From assembly GCA_036874045.1 (NCBI GenBank), contig CM072344.1, positions 10,016,501 to 10,080,500 on the forward strand: a stretch of 64,000 nt of DNA, read 5' to 3'. The notes beneath the pieces were generated by a model, which was not told the DNA's origin, did no database searches, and was given only the letters and a program-made list of their open reading frames with translations. This DNA is from Cymodocea nodosa. Lineage: Eukaryota; Streptophyta; Magnoliopsida; Alismatales; Cymodoceaceae. The position numbers were made by a program, and so were the translations under genes. This document shows, piece after piece, positions 35,470-47,476 of the stretch; the first letter of the stretch is position 1; each line of letters starts with the position of its first letter.

Positions 35470-36030
35470 GCTAGGAAGACACCTATGAAAGTGTGCTTAG
35501 CTAAATCCGTTAGTGCCTATTTCTACCAAGACTTGCCTAAGAAGTTTGGTAATCCAAGTACTCCAACCATTTCTTGTACAATTGGAGATACCTATTTTGA
35601 TAGAGCATTGATAAATTTGGGAGCAGGAGTAAATGTTATGTCATCTAGTGTTTATGTGAACCTAGGACTTAATGGTATTCAACCCACTAAGGTTCTCATT
35701 CAACTAGTTGACCATTCTTTTAGAACTCCCTTAGGAGTTGTTGAAAACATATTGATTAAGATTAAAGATTTTGTCTATCCCATAGACTTTATTGTCTTAG
35801 AAAATCAACCTTCACCTGGTAGAAAGTAGAATATGCCCCTTATTTTAGGAAGACCCTTCCTAGCCACAGTAGATGCATATATAGGATGTAGAGATGGGTC
35901 TATGCAAATAACATATGGTGATGCTAAGGTTGATTTAAATATTTTTAAATCTCACCTAGAAATTAAAATTTTAGATAATGAAAATTTTAATGTGAGCTTA
36001 TTAAACATTATGGATGAAGGTGAGGGGTAG
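35470..36030 (+). pseudogene. Aspartic protease (element Y)
   Basis: Retropepsin-like domain in the same frame as the preceding ORF. The active-site triad reads NLGAG instead of D-L/S-G-A (near 35608-35625), so the catalytic Asp is lost by a G-to-A change. The later PLILGRPFLATVDA flap/C-terminal motif is intact. TAG at 35827-35829 interrupts, and a frameshift lies between 36030 and 36231. Confidence 0.85.
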
Positions 36031-37739
36031 AAAATTATAGTTTATCTGAAGATGGAGATTATCCACCTATAGAATATAAGGTTGATCTAGCACATATCTA
36101 TGACTTAGATGATGACATTGGTGAGAGTGATAGTATTTTTGAATTAAATTACATAGAGCCCTTAGAAAGAGATTTAGGAGAGATTAAGAAACCATCTATT
36201 GTTGAACCACCTTCTCTTGAACTAAAATCCTTGCCTCAAGACCTTAAGTATGCCTATTTGGGAAAAGAGAACACATTGCTAGTTATTTTGTCTTCCCATC
36301 TTTCTAGAGAGCAAGAAGAGAAGTTATTGGTAATTTTAAAAGAACATAAGGAGGCCATTGGTTGGATCATGGCCGACATCAAAGGAATTGACCCTAGTTT
36401 ATGTCAACATAGAATTCATTTGAATAATGACATTACACCTTCTAGGGACCCATAGAGAAGATTAAACCCAAACATAAAAGATGTGGTTAGAAAAGAAATT
36501 ATTAAGTGGCTAGATCATGACATCATTTATCCTAATTCTGATAGTCCTTGGGTTAGCCCTGCTTAGGTTGTCCCAAAGAAATCTAGTATCATAGTTGTAG
36601 AAAATAGTAATCATGAACTAGTCCCTACTAGAGTGCAAATAGGATGGCGAGTGTGTATTGATTATAGGAAACTAAATACCACCACAAGGAAAGACCATTT
36701 CCTCTTGCCTTTTATGGATCAAATGTTAGAGAAGTTAGCTAGCCAAGAATATTATTGTTTCCTAGATGGTTATTCTGGATATAACCAAATTCCTGTAGCA
36801 CTTTATGACCAAGAGAAAACCACATTCACATGTCCTTTTGGTACTTTTGCATTTTGACGCATGCCCTTTGGTTTGTGTAATGCTCCTATAACTTTTCAAA
36901 GGTGTATGACTAGAATCTTTTCAGACATGATTGATAACTTCTTAGAGATTTTTATGGATGATTTCTCTATGTCAGGTTCTTCCTTTGATGTGTGTCTTAA
37001 GAATTTAGAGTTGGTTTTAAAAAGATGTATACAGAAAAATTTGGTTTTAAATTGGGAGAAATGCCACTTCATGGTGCAACATGGAATTGTGTTGGGCCAT
37101 GTTGTTTTTAAGAATAGGTTGGAAGTAGATAAAGCCAAAGTAGACTTGATAGCCAACCTACCACCTCCTAAATCTGTTAAGGATATAAGAGCTTTTTTGG
37201 GTCATGTTGGGTTTTATAGACAATTTATTAAGGATTTTAGTAAGATTGCCCGTCCTTTAACTAGTTTATTATCAAAGGATCATAAGTTTGAATTCTCTGG
37301 AGAATGTCAAGATGCCTTTGATAAGCTTAAGGGAGTCCTCACCTCAGCCCCTATTGTGTATCCACCCGATTGGTCTCAACCATTCGAGTTGATGTGTGAT
37401 GCATCAGATTATGCAATTGATGCTGTGTTGGGGCAATGAATTGATAAATTACCTAAGGTAATCTATTATGCTACTAAAACTCTTAATGCAGCCCAATTGA
37501 ATTGTACAGTTACAGAGAAAGAATTGTTAACTATAGTTTTTGCTCTTGAGAAGTTTAGATCTTATTTGCTAGGCTCTAAGGTTATCATTTTCACTGATCA
37601 TTCTGCCATTAAATATTTATTAGCTAAAAAAGATGCTAAGGCTAGATTAGTTAGATGGATTCTTCTCTTGCAAGAATTTGATATTGAGATAAAAGATAAG
37701 AAAGGATGTGAGAATGTCATTGCCAACCACTTGTCTCAT
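36031..37739 (+). pseudogene. Reverse transcriptase and RNase H (element Y)
   Basis: Ty3-type RT: VCIDYRKLN, FLDGYSGYNQI, MPFGLCNAP, and the catalytic FMDD near 36950. RNase [25 protein letters not shown], then VIANHLS, where Asp normally stands before HLS, so a catalytic Asp has become Asn. Stops at 36453 (TAG), 36564 (TAG), 36858 (TGA) and 37437 (TGA) sit where related proteins have Gln or Arg. Confidence 0.9.
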
Positions 37740-39118
37740 ATTGTCATGCCTCAAGGGGAGTTACCCATTGATGAATCATTTCCTGATGAGCAGTTGATGG
37801 CTATAACTCCAATCCCTTGGTTTGCAGATATTGTGAATTATCTTGTGACAAAACGACTACCTAGCAATTGGTCAATGCAAGATATTAAGAGATTTTTAGC
37901 TAGGGTCAAAGAATTTTATTGGGATGACCCTTATCTTTATAAGTTAGGCCCTGATTTGATTTTGAGGAGATGCATCCCAGATATGGAAATTCATAGTATG
38001 CTATCTTTTTGTCATGACCAACTTGCTGGTGGTCATCTTAACCCTATTAAGACTACAGCTAAAGTTCTTCAATGTGGTTTTTTCTGGCCTACATTGCATA
38101 AGGATGCATACTTCTATGTTAAGAATTGTAGAGATTGTCAAAAAGCAAGATTGACTAGAAGAAATATGATGCCACTTACACCAATTATTGAAGTTGAAGT
38201 ATTTGACGTGTGAGGTATTGATTTCATGGGATCCTTCCCTAATTCTAGAGGTTATTTGTACATTATGTTAGCTATTGATTATGTGTCCAAATGGGTTGAA
38301 GCTATTCCCACACGGACTTGTGATTCTAAGGTAGTAATAAATTTTATTAAGAGCAACATTTTTGCTAGATTTGGCATTCCTAGAGCAATCATTAGTGATA
38401 GGGGAACACACTTTAATAATAGAAGTTTTGAAGTATTAATGAAAAAATTTGGAGTAAACCATAAAATGACAACCCCCTATCACCCACAAACCAATGGACA
38501 AGTAAAAAATGCCAATAAGCAAATTAAGAAAATTTTAGAGAAGATAGTAGAAAAGACAAGAAAAGATTGGGTAGAAAAGTTAGATGAGGCATTATGGGCT
38601 TATCGGACTACTTTTAAGTTTGTTTTAAATATGTCTCCATATAGAGTAGTGTTTGGAAAGGCATGTCATTTACTAGTAGAGCTTAAGCATAAGGCAAGAT
38701 GGGCTATTCAAAGCTCAACTTAGATTTAAAGGCTGCTGGTAAGAAAAGAAATTTTCAATTGACTGAATTAGAAGAAATATGGAGAGAGGCATATGAGAAT
38801 TCACGGATAGCTAAAGAAAATAGTAAAGTATTTCATGATAGCAAGCTCTTCCGTAAGAATTTTGAAGTAGGGCAGCAGGTATTGTTGTATAATTCTAGAC
38901 TACATCTATTTCCTAGTAAGTTAAGATCATGGTGGATAGGACCTTTTGTGGTAAAAAGTATGTTTCCTCATGGAGCAGTGGAGATTGAAAACCCTAAGAG
39001 TGGGGAAGTTTCTAAGGTCAATGGACACCGTTTAAAACCTTTCTTACAGCAAAGATTATTTGGCCATGGAGAGAATCTTGTTTTAATCAATGCTGTCTAT
39101 GCTGAATCTGATAATTAG
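37740..39118 (+). pseudogene. Integrase (element Y)
   Basis: HHCC zinc-binding region (H...GGH, CRDC) near 37990-38135, then the catalytic core: D in GIDFMG, D in SDRGTHF, but the third acidic residue is Lys (NGQVKNANK, normally QVE). TGA at 38211-38213 replaces a Trp codon, and a frameshift occurs near 38690-38700. The C-terminal GPFVVKSMFPHGAVEI domain follows to the stop at 39118. Inserts cDNA into the genome in active relatives; not functional here. Confidence 0.9.
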
Positions 39119-39320
39119 TGCTCTTTTGTTTTTCTTTTTATTAGTTTTAGATGTAATTACTCTTATTTCTTTTTGTTGATTTTGTCATTATGTAAATCTT
39201 GTTTTTCAATTATGTACTTACCTATCTAACATGCAGGTGTTGGGATCAGAGACTATTCCACTGTAAGTGTCATTTGTACCTTTTTCTATCAAAATATTTC
39301 TTTTGTGATATTGTTAGTGT
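39119..39320 (+). promoter_or_regulatory. Spacer with candidate splice sites before gag (element Y)
   Basis: Between integrase and gag. CTTACCTATCTAACATGCAG ends at about 39237 like a splice acceptor, and CACTGTAAGTGTC (about 39258-39270) resembles a donor. Both would fit gag expression from a spliced RNA; this is inference. Confidence 0.4.
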
Positions 39321-40718
39321 ATGCAATCTTCTAAGTGGGTGAGAGATAGTGCATCTAGGTTAATTAGACAGCCCCCTTTAGAAGAAGAAGTTAGTGTGTT
39401 AGAAGAGCTTGTAAGGATGGGAGACCAAGGTAGAAACCATCAATTACCTTCTCTTGAGGACATCTCCTATCCTCAAATACATGACCATCCCTCTTGTCTT
39501 GTATTACCTCAAGTAGATGGACATAAATTTCAATTGCATATGAATTATGTCAATCAGTTGCCTAGATTTCATGGACTAGATAAGGAAGATGCATATGCAT
39601 TTCTAAATGACTTTAATGATGTTTGCAACATGATTAATCTACCTGAAGTGCCTGTTGATGCAATAAAGTTGAGATTTATTCCTTTCACTCTTCGAGATGA
39701 TGCGAAACTATGGTTGAACACCCTTCCTATTAATTCCATTTATACTTGGACTGATTTTTGTGCTGTCTTTATTAAGAAATTTCATCCTTTACATAAGACC
39801 ATTCAAGCTAAGAATGCTATTCTAAACATCTGCCAGCAAACCAATGAACCCTTTTGGAAATATTTTGAATGTTTCAATAGACTAGTGGCAAGATGTCCTA
39901 ATCATGGTCTACCTAAATCAAGACAGTGTCAAGTAATCTATGAAGGATTGGATTATCAGACCAAGTTGATGCTAGAATCTGTATGTCCTGGACACTTCAT
40001 GAGATTAGATGAAGTAAGTGCATGGGATAGACTTGTGGACCTTGCTGAGAGAACAATGGAAATGGAAAGTTCATTAGATAGAACATTTGACAGAACTTTG
40101 GCAAGGGAAATGCACACAGTAGACCCCATGGTAGGCATGGAAGCTAGGATGTCGTCCATGGTTAAAAAAGTAGAAGATCTGATTATAAGTCAATAAAAGG
40201 GAAAAGATAAAGTGATTGAAGTCAAGTGTATAGCATGTGGAATTCCTGGGCACATCATAGAAGAATGCCCTGCAATGCAAGGACAACAGTTTGAGGAAGT
40301 TAATGCCATTGGTATGGGACAAAGGTCATTCCAACTGTCATCACACTATACCCCGGGATGGAGAAACCACCCCAATTTTTTTTGGCGACAACCGAAAGCA
40401 CCTGGAAACCGTACTGAGCATCATGGACCCACTCAACCAAATTTAAGTGATAGAATGTCCGCTTTAGAGAAAAGATTCACTGAAATGGAGAAAGGGATTC
40501 AATCCCTAATTCAAGTTAGCAGACAAGTAAATCCCATTTTAGCTAGCCATAACCAAATCATTAAGGGATTAGAAGTAAAGTTTGATAGGTTGTCTACTTC
40601 ATCTGGAAGTAGAGCACGGGGAGAATTACCAAGTAACACTATACCAAATCCTCGCATGGTAAGTGTGCATTTGGCACAAGGAGAGACTTTAGGAACTAAT
40701 CCTTCACCATCTACATGA
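39321..40718 (+). pseudogene. Gag located downstream of pol (element Y)
   Basis: 465-codon frame broken once (TAA at 40194-40196). Contains the Ty3 retrotransposon gag (capsid) domain: LPRFHGLDKEDAYAFL, IKLRFIPFTLRDDAKLWL, FIKKFHP, FNRLVARCPNHGL and VIYEGLDYQTK, followed by a CCHC knuckle CIACGIPGHIIEEC and a YTPGWRNHPNFFW segment typical of Athila-type Gag. It is the same strand as pol and lies after integrase, the reverse of the normal order. The homologous gag of element P has the same neighbours. Confidence 0.9.
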
Positions 40719-42413
40719 GTGATTATTTATATATAATAAAATATAAAATAAAAAAAACAAAAACAAAAATTTCTTTTTGTTAGTATTTTTATTCTTAATC
40801 ACATGCTATAGTTTTGTTTATATAAATTTCTTTTCTATTTTGATATGTTGGTTAGTTTTGTAGTTTATTACTTTTCTTCGTCAAGCAAGGTATGCACTCT
40901 TAACCTTATTTTCGTATGATGCATTTGAATGATACATGTATTGAACATTATTTCTTCAGCATACTACTCAATCTCCATTGTATGTTTTAGGAATAATACA
41001 ATTTAAATTTACACAAGTGCATATGGATTGCATGCTAGGTATGGGGGTGTAATCTTTTCTTGCTTGTCATGGTTTGTTTCTTTTGTTGTTGTCGTCTTCA
41101 TGCTTTTTATCTTATTGCCTATATGATTTCTTTTACATTGGGGACAATGCAAAATTTAGGTATGGGGGGGAGGCATTTGACGATAGTTTTTTTTTTCGAT
41201 TTTGTGCTTTTTCTTGTTTATTTTGTTTTATAAATGCTTATAGGACGATAGTTTTTTTTTTCGATTTTGTGCTTTTTCTTGTTTATTTTGTTTTATAAAT
41301 GCTTATAGGCCCTAATGGATAGAGTTCTTTTAGGTATAATTGAGATCTAAAAGTGAATCCTTTAGGAAAGAAACCTTGAACCTTAAGGGGAGGAGAAGAA
41401 TAAAATTCAAAACCATCCATATTTTTGAGCTTATATGTAGTATTACACTTACATGAGGCCTTGACTAGGAAGGAATCACTCCTCTTGAAGGGAAACTTAA
41501 GTAAAAACTTAGGAATATACCTTGGGGTTGTCCTATGAGAAGGATAGAATAAAAGGGCTAAGGTAAAATTGCCCGTTCCTACACAATGATGTGGGAGGCA
41601 CTCTTAAGGGTAGAGGGCTAGGGAGAGAGAAAAAAAAAAAAAAACAAGAAAAATGAAAAAAAGAAAAAAGAAAAAGAAAAGAAAAGAAAAACTAAAAGAG
41701 AGATTGATTACTTGTTCTTACAAAAGCTACTGAGTAACCAGTCAACTTTCCCCTAAGTAAGGGATTGTGGTCACGTAAAAAGGTGCTGGAGTAGGAGGTA
41801 ATAAAAAAGAGAGAAAAAAAAAATGAAAAAAAGAGAGAGTCAAAATAAAAGGATAATGGACTCAAGGATAAACCTTTGGGATTACCTAGGTAACTTGGAG
41901 GGAGTTGAGTAGGTTATTTCTTAGTCTTGGCCAATTTCACATACACCTATTTATATAGTACTTTACTTTCTTAGGATGAAAATTGAATGATTATTTGAAT
42001 CCAATCTAGAAAGGTGAGAGGTGATTGAATAAAGGTGAAGCTAATAGGTCAAGACTACTTAAGAGCAACTTTATCCATGTTTAGGAAACCAAGAGCATAT
42101 TTTTGTTGTTTTTTGTCTTTCATTTGTGTTGTTTTATGTTTTGTTTTGGATTTTGTGGGTATATTTGCTGAAAACCCTTTGGAGACATAACTCCACCACT
42201 AGGGTGACCTAGGGGTTTAAAGACTTGCTGCACATGCTAAGTGTAGTTGTGATCCCAACGAAAGTAACCTAGGTTAGTTTTATTTTTATTATTTATTTCT
42301 TAGTTCATTTGTTTTTTTTTGTTTTTAATGAATGTACTTTCATATGGGTTTTGTGTTATCATTGTTTAGCTTTAGTCCTTTGCTAAGGGACTAGCAAAGA
42401 CTAGGTATGAGGG
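40719..42413 (+). other. 3' noncoding region and PPT (element Y)
   Basis: Holds the conserved ACATTGGGGACAATGCAAAA / GGTATGGGGGGGAGG motif (41133-41173), which marks the 3' side of many plant Ty3 elements; a 65-bp tandem duplication (41179-41243 and 41244-41308); A-rich tracts (41628-41692, 41810-41840); and, at the end, CTAGCAAAGACTAGGTATGA followed by GGG, the PPT touching the LTR. Frames overlapping the duplication are not genes. Confidence 0.8.
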
Positions 42414-44566
42414 TGTGTAAAATGTCAATTTGTGCATTTTAGATATGTTAATTCATGCATATTAAGGATTATAACTCATCATTATATATGTTCTTATAAA
42501 GGATTACATGAAAATCATAATTTTAGACATATGCATGAATTAGGGATTAAATAGTTGATAATGTACAAATTTATCCTTTATCAATTAAACACATAGTCAA
42601 TAGCCCTTGTATTAGACATAATTCTTATAATTCTTCAATGTATGACTTTCTATACATTGTACAATTGCCAAATCACTTAAATATGATGTTAAACTAAAGA
42701 ACTTTAAGTAATTCATGTATGCACATGTGAAGAAGTTGTGGACCAAAACTTTCCTAATTTGGAAACTTTCCATATATGGTAACTTATGCATGCATGTATA
42801 CTATATTTGCATCATATGATTTATATTCAATGTATATGTGCATCCAACTTGGTTTTGAGTTTTATAGGTCAATAAATCATGAAATCAAGATAGATTCAAG
42901 AGGAAAAAACGTGGGCCATTCGATGCAACTTATTGGAGCCCAAGCAACAAAAGCCTAGAGTATTTAAAGTGTTTGACCACTCAATTCTAGGCTATCTCCT
43001 CCTCTTCCAACACATTGCAGTCAGTAGTTCCAACCATTCCAACATCTTCATCCAGAAAGTCCCATCTTCCCCTTGATCTTGAACAAGCTCCCTTCAAGAA
43101 TGGTGAGCTTTGGCATCTTCCACTCCTCCTAGAAGACACCTTCTCTTCAATTCAGACGGCCATACGTTAGAATCTCCTTGGGCGTTCATCTTGGTGGATT
43201 GGGAGGCTCGTGTGACTGATTTGGAGTGGAGCAAAAGGTTATGATCTTCAGGGTTGAGTCATCAGAAGCACCATTCTTAGATGTGGAAGCCAAAGTTGTG
43301 GGTCTTGGAGGCAAGATCTTGAGGACGTGCACCACTCTTCTTCAAGGCAACCTTAGAAGCTTCACTTGGACGTGCTACAAGTGGTGACAGCCTTGTGGAG
43401 CATCGATTTCAAGGACTTTGGGGAGTCATTGCTTGAAGAAACGTGGAGGATTAAAAGGTATGATGGAAAGGAGAGATCCTCATACTAGTTTTCATGTTTT
43501 ACAACTGTATATGTATGAGTATAGTTTGAGTATGTGGAAGAATGAAATTCTATGCTTAAATATTTGTTTCAAATGTTCTAAACTAAAGATTATATATTGT
43601 TTTGATGTTAATTGATATAAGAATTGAGTTCATATCATATGTTTCGTGTGAATGATGGTGATGGTGTAAATTGTGAAGGCAGTTTTTCGTTTCTTAGATG
43701 GCTAGAGTGTTAGTAGCTTTTCTTTGAATTGTATGCACTTTTTCATCATCTCTAAATTAATTTTTTTGTTTTTTTTTGTAAGTATAATGAGTGTAGAACA
43801 ATTTCACAAAGTTTTAGAATTTTTTAGAATGTTTTCCAAAGATTTTAGATTTTATTTTGTAAAGGTATCAGCGGTTTTGAGTCTCTATCGAGTGCTAGTT
43901 TTGAGCTCGACGCTTGTGCTGTGCTTGCATCGTGTATTTTATGGAATTCAGTTCTGTAAATTTTCCTTGTTAGTGTAACGGATCTACTTTCAAGATGAAC
44001 TTATTTCGTAGCATTTCATGAAGATTTGACGGAGATTTGATTTTTGCACCAAAGGTGCGTTTTTGGAAAGTTTCCATAACCGTCTGCGCCCCTTTCTTAA
44101 ATAAGATATTGCCAGCATTTTAATTTGTGTTAATCCACGAAATCATTGTCATTTGAAAGATATTCCGAGGATCTTTCCAACTGTTATTTATTCTGGATTT
44201 TTAAACATTCAAGTTAGAAGTTATTAGAGTTAAAAGTCAAGCATAAATTCTATGATTTCTGGATTAATACTCATTGCTTTCTTAAATATCTTATCATAAT
44301 TAATTGGATTTTGGGGTAATCTTATAAACCTTAATTGTGCTACGAAATTTGTATATTAATATTAAGTAATTAGAGTTTAATTATGAATTAGTTTAATGTG
44401 GATATTTAATCAGATAATCATTTTAATAAAATTTATTTAAGACAAACTCCTTGTGGATTCGACCCATACTTGCACATACTTATTACAATGGGCATTGTGC
44501 GCTTGCGGTTATAAATGTAAAATTTGCGTTTTTACCATTAATTTAACAACACATAAAAATGTTACA
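42414..44566 (+). repeat. 3' LTR of element Y
   Basis: About 2.15 kb, TGTGTAAAATG to TTACA. Its first part equals the minus-strand fragment at 16785-17678. TATTTAAAG near 42959 is a likely TATA box, followed by a less AT-rich transcript-start region. No coding potential. Confidence 0.88.
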
Positions 44567-45560
44567 ATATGTAAATTACATACAAAATATATCAGCATCA
44601 CATAGGTGTTAATTATATTATCATTTTTTCTTTTCAGCATTTATCATCTTGAATTTTCCAATATGATTTCCCAAATAAATTTCAAGTACATATGAATCAA
44701 AACACAATCCAATTCAATATGATTAAGACAAGTAGAATAAAGAATTGTATCTCAAATAAACAACTTCAAAAGTCTATTCTAGATTCATACTTTAGTAATT
44801 TCAGATAACAGAACATATACTCAATTCAAAAGATATCTGTATTTCACAAAACACTTGTATCTTTTTAGAACAGTATATGCATATTTGTACTTTAAAAGTT
44901 AATTTGACAAGCTTGAATCATACAAGAGCTTTCTAGTGTACCCATGTATCGAGCTTTCAATCAACAATCTCAGATCTGATCAAGATCTTAGGTTGCCAGA
45001 TTTAAAGAGTCCTTTTTCAAGTCAACAATCCTTACATACCTATCTACTCAAGTACAAAAGGCTCGTGATCAAACAAGTCAATAAACTCTCAAAGTTTTTT
45101 TTTCTCTCTTTTTTTTTTTTTCAACATACTATATGTACGTATTTCATTAACACAGATGCAATGAAACCCAAATCTCATATAGTCCTGCTTTTATTATTTA
45201 CTGAAAATATGAATCCATATCAATAAGCTCATACTTTTTCTATAGTTTAATAAGATCTACACATAAATCATTCTACAAGTTTAATCAATCAAATTAAATG
45301 TATCATTGATCATATGTATTTCCTTTAATCCAAAAATCAACATTTCAGCTCTTTTAGGATTTCAGATAATTTACTAAGTTTTAGTTAAACATTCTGATTT
45401 CTTTTTAAAATCGTGAAACTGTTAAACTCATAAATTTCAGTAAAAACATAAGATACTATATTTAGATTTGTATGAGTAATAAAATTTGTAGCATCTTATA
45501 TAAGATTATAAATATAGCATTCCAACAGTTACAGTTCTTAAAAAAAAATTTACAGTTTCA
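44567..45560 (-). repeat. Sirevirus-like pol/aORF spacer fragment
   Basis: Minus-strand relative of 53280-54300 and 15440-16450, more diverged than those are from each other: the CTTGAATCATACAAGAGC, CAAGTACAAAAGGCTCGTG and CAATAAACTCTCAAAG segments keep their order. It lies between the Y LTR and the 3' motif of element P. Confidence 0.72.
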
Positions 45561-45640
45561 AATATCGAATAGTTACAAAACTTTTGCAGTACTGTTCTAA
45601 TTCCTCTAATTAACAAAATTACATGGGTGTTACTTTAATT

Positions 45641-45682
45641 ACCTCCCCCTTATACCTACATTTTGCATTGTCCTCAATGTAA
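45641..45682 (-). promoter_or_regulatory. Conserved 3' motif of element P
   Basis: TTTACATTGAGGACAATG then CAAAATGTAGGTATAAGG and GGGAGG, equivalent to 41133-41173 of element Y. It places the F-box gene inside the element. Confidence 0.78.
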
Positions 45683-46171
45683 AAGATTTTTCAATAAATA
45701 TAGTAATTACAATAGGTATAAATATTGTTTCGTTGACTTAACACCTAACTCAACGAACTAAGTTTAAATATAAATTCAAGATAGTTAATTAATTACATAC
45801 CTTGTTCTTTTGTATCTCCTTCAATATCTTTCGATTTTTGATTCTGAAAAACTTTTCATTCACAAATAAAAGCAGAATATATAACAACAATCATAACAAA
45901 ACATAACTTGTTAATTAGTGTCTTGTGTGGAACCCAAGCTCCTATGCCTTTGGTGGCTCACAAGCAAGCCAGTTGGTTTCCCATAATAAATACCAACAAA
46001 CTAGATTGATATTTTGTTTTTCTTTTCTTTTTTTTATAGAATAAAAATAAAACCAAAATTTTTCTTCCCTTTTTTTTTATAAAAATAAATGCAAAATACA
46101 CACAACATTAAAAACACAGAATCACACTTTAAGAACATGACTGAAAAGTAGTAACAAATGGAATAAACGTG
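45683..46171 (-). other. Spacer between F-box gene and 3' motif
   Basis: AT-rich, with T/A homopolymers (46020-46080). Contains the inverted pair TCGTTGACTTA / TAACTCAACGA just beyond it (45731-45758). No ORF. Confidence 0.55.
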
Positions 46172-47264
46172 TCAGTCCAAGTAAACTTTTTTTGGCATAA
46201 TTCTTCTTGCTATTAATTTTGTTTCAATGCAGTCTATTTTCCTTTTTAATTTGTAAACTTGCAGTATTTTATCAATACTAAATATAAGTGTATTTCCATT
46301 AATGAAATGAAATGTAGAAAGAGATCCTCTTCTGTTCCAAGATAATGTAGCTGTTTCTATTTCTACATCTATTTCAATATATTCCTCTTCCCACTTTCAT
46401 TCATTTAGGTCTTTTATAATCCATATTTGAAATTTCTTCAATTCATCCCACCATCTTATCAGACATAAAGTAGGATCATCATATTCATTATACCACATTC
46501 CTAATTGAATTTTATCATATTCTGAAGTCAGTGGTTTAGCTATATCACTTGGTATATGCAATATTTCTATAAAATCATCAAACTGTCTATCCTTAGTATG
46601 TATAAATCAGATCTAAATGCAACTGATATATCTGTGACTAGATATATATATCCATCAAGTATAACATGCATGTTGTTAATTAATGCTTGTTGTCCTAGAT
46701 ATATCATAATATTTTCAATCCAAGATCTATTCAGAAAATTATACACACTTAAGCATAAATCTTCATCCTAGTTTCTAGTTGGTCTCCAATAATATAATTT
46801 TTTAGGAATGGTCGAATTTTTTTCAGAAAGAGTAAAGCTGACCCACAATTTTCAATTGGTACTTCATATCTATAAGGTCTTCTTATATTCCATTCTTCTC
46901 TTGTGATAGGATTTCTAATCAAAATATCAGGTAACAAAATTGCATACCTTGGTTTGGTTTTATAAATAATTAATCCTTCATCCATGCCCATAATATGATC
47001 TATTCCTTCTAATGTATTGGGTGGAATTTCAGTAGTTTCGTCCATATTCAGATATTCATAGCTGATTGAACTACGATTAAATGACTTCCATAAAAATCCA
47101 TCTCTAATCTTAGTCATCTTTGCAGCTTGTAGTCTACGAAAATATTTTTCTCTAACACAGTCTTTGATTTCCTTTGACACACAACACAATCTGCATAGAT
47201 CTTTAGCTGGCAGGTTACTCAATACTTCCCTCAGTGCATCCAGTGGTAATTTCATCAATTCCAT
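46172..47264 (-). pseudogene. F-box protein gene carried by element P
   Basis: Starts ATG 47264. Residues 4-36 (LPLDALREVLSNLPAKDLCRL...CVSKEIK) form an F-box, the Skp1-binding domain of SCF ubiquitin ligases. The rest resembles an F-box-associated beta-propeller (IRNPITREEWN, then after breaks WIENIMIYLGQQ, GYIYLVTD, DLYIL, SWNRRGSLSTFHF). Total about 363 codons, the usual size of plant F-box proteins, with no visible intron. Breaks: a lost T in the homopolymer near 46748, a second frameshift near 46590, and one internal TGA near 46400. It lies between gag and the element's 3' motif on the element strand, so it is probably a captured host gene. Confidence 0.82.
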
Positions 47265-47476
47265 CTATTGTGATTCTGTATGACATAAACAAAAATTAGT
47301 AGAGACAAAATCAACATAGCTACTTCATACGCTCGTGGAGTTAGGTCATAACTCAACGGATTAAGTTCGTTGAGTTAAGTAATAACTCTACAATACTACT
47401 AACTATAATTAAACTTATATTTTTTTTATATTTTTCTACTTACTATATTATACATAGTTACTTCAGTTATGATGTT
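47265..47476 (-). other. Short spacer between gag and F-box gene
   Basis: Contains inverted words AACTCAACG, nine bases, CGTTGAGTT (47351-47377). No ORF. Confidence 0.55.

Larger units (their letters stand above)
32191..44566 (+). mobile_element. Ty3 element Y with pol before gag
   Basis: Truncated 5' LTR, tRNA-Asp type PBS, long leader, zinc-knuckle ORF, protease, RT, RNase H, integrase, then gag, a conserved ACATTGGGGACAATGCAAAA motif, PPT and complete 3' LTR. Pol residues and the PBS place it with Athila/Tat-type Ty3 elements. The two LTRs are very similar where they overlap. All domains needed for transposition are represented, but most are broken. Confidence 0.88.

Noticed and set aside
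41074-41298. Phe-rich 74-codon frame with possible membrane helices
   Set aside because: Overlaps the conserved 3' motif and the 65-bp duplication of element Y; noncoding.
44936-45226. 96-codon plus-strand frame
   Set aside because: Antisense to a Sirevirus spacer fragment with poly-T; no homologous frame in the matching spacers.
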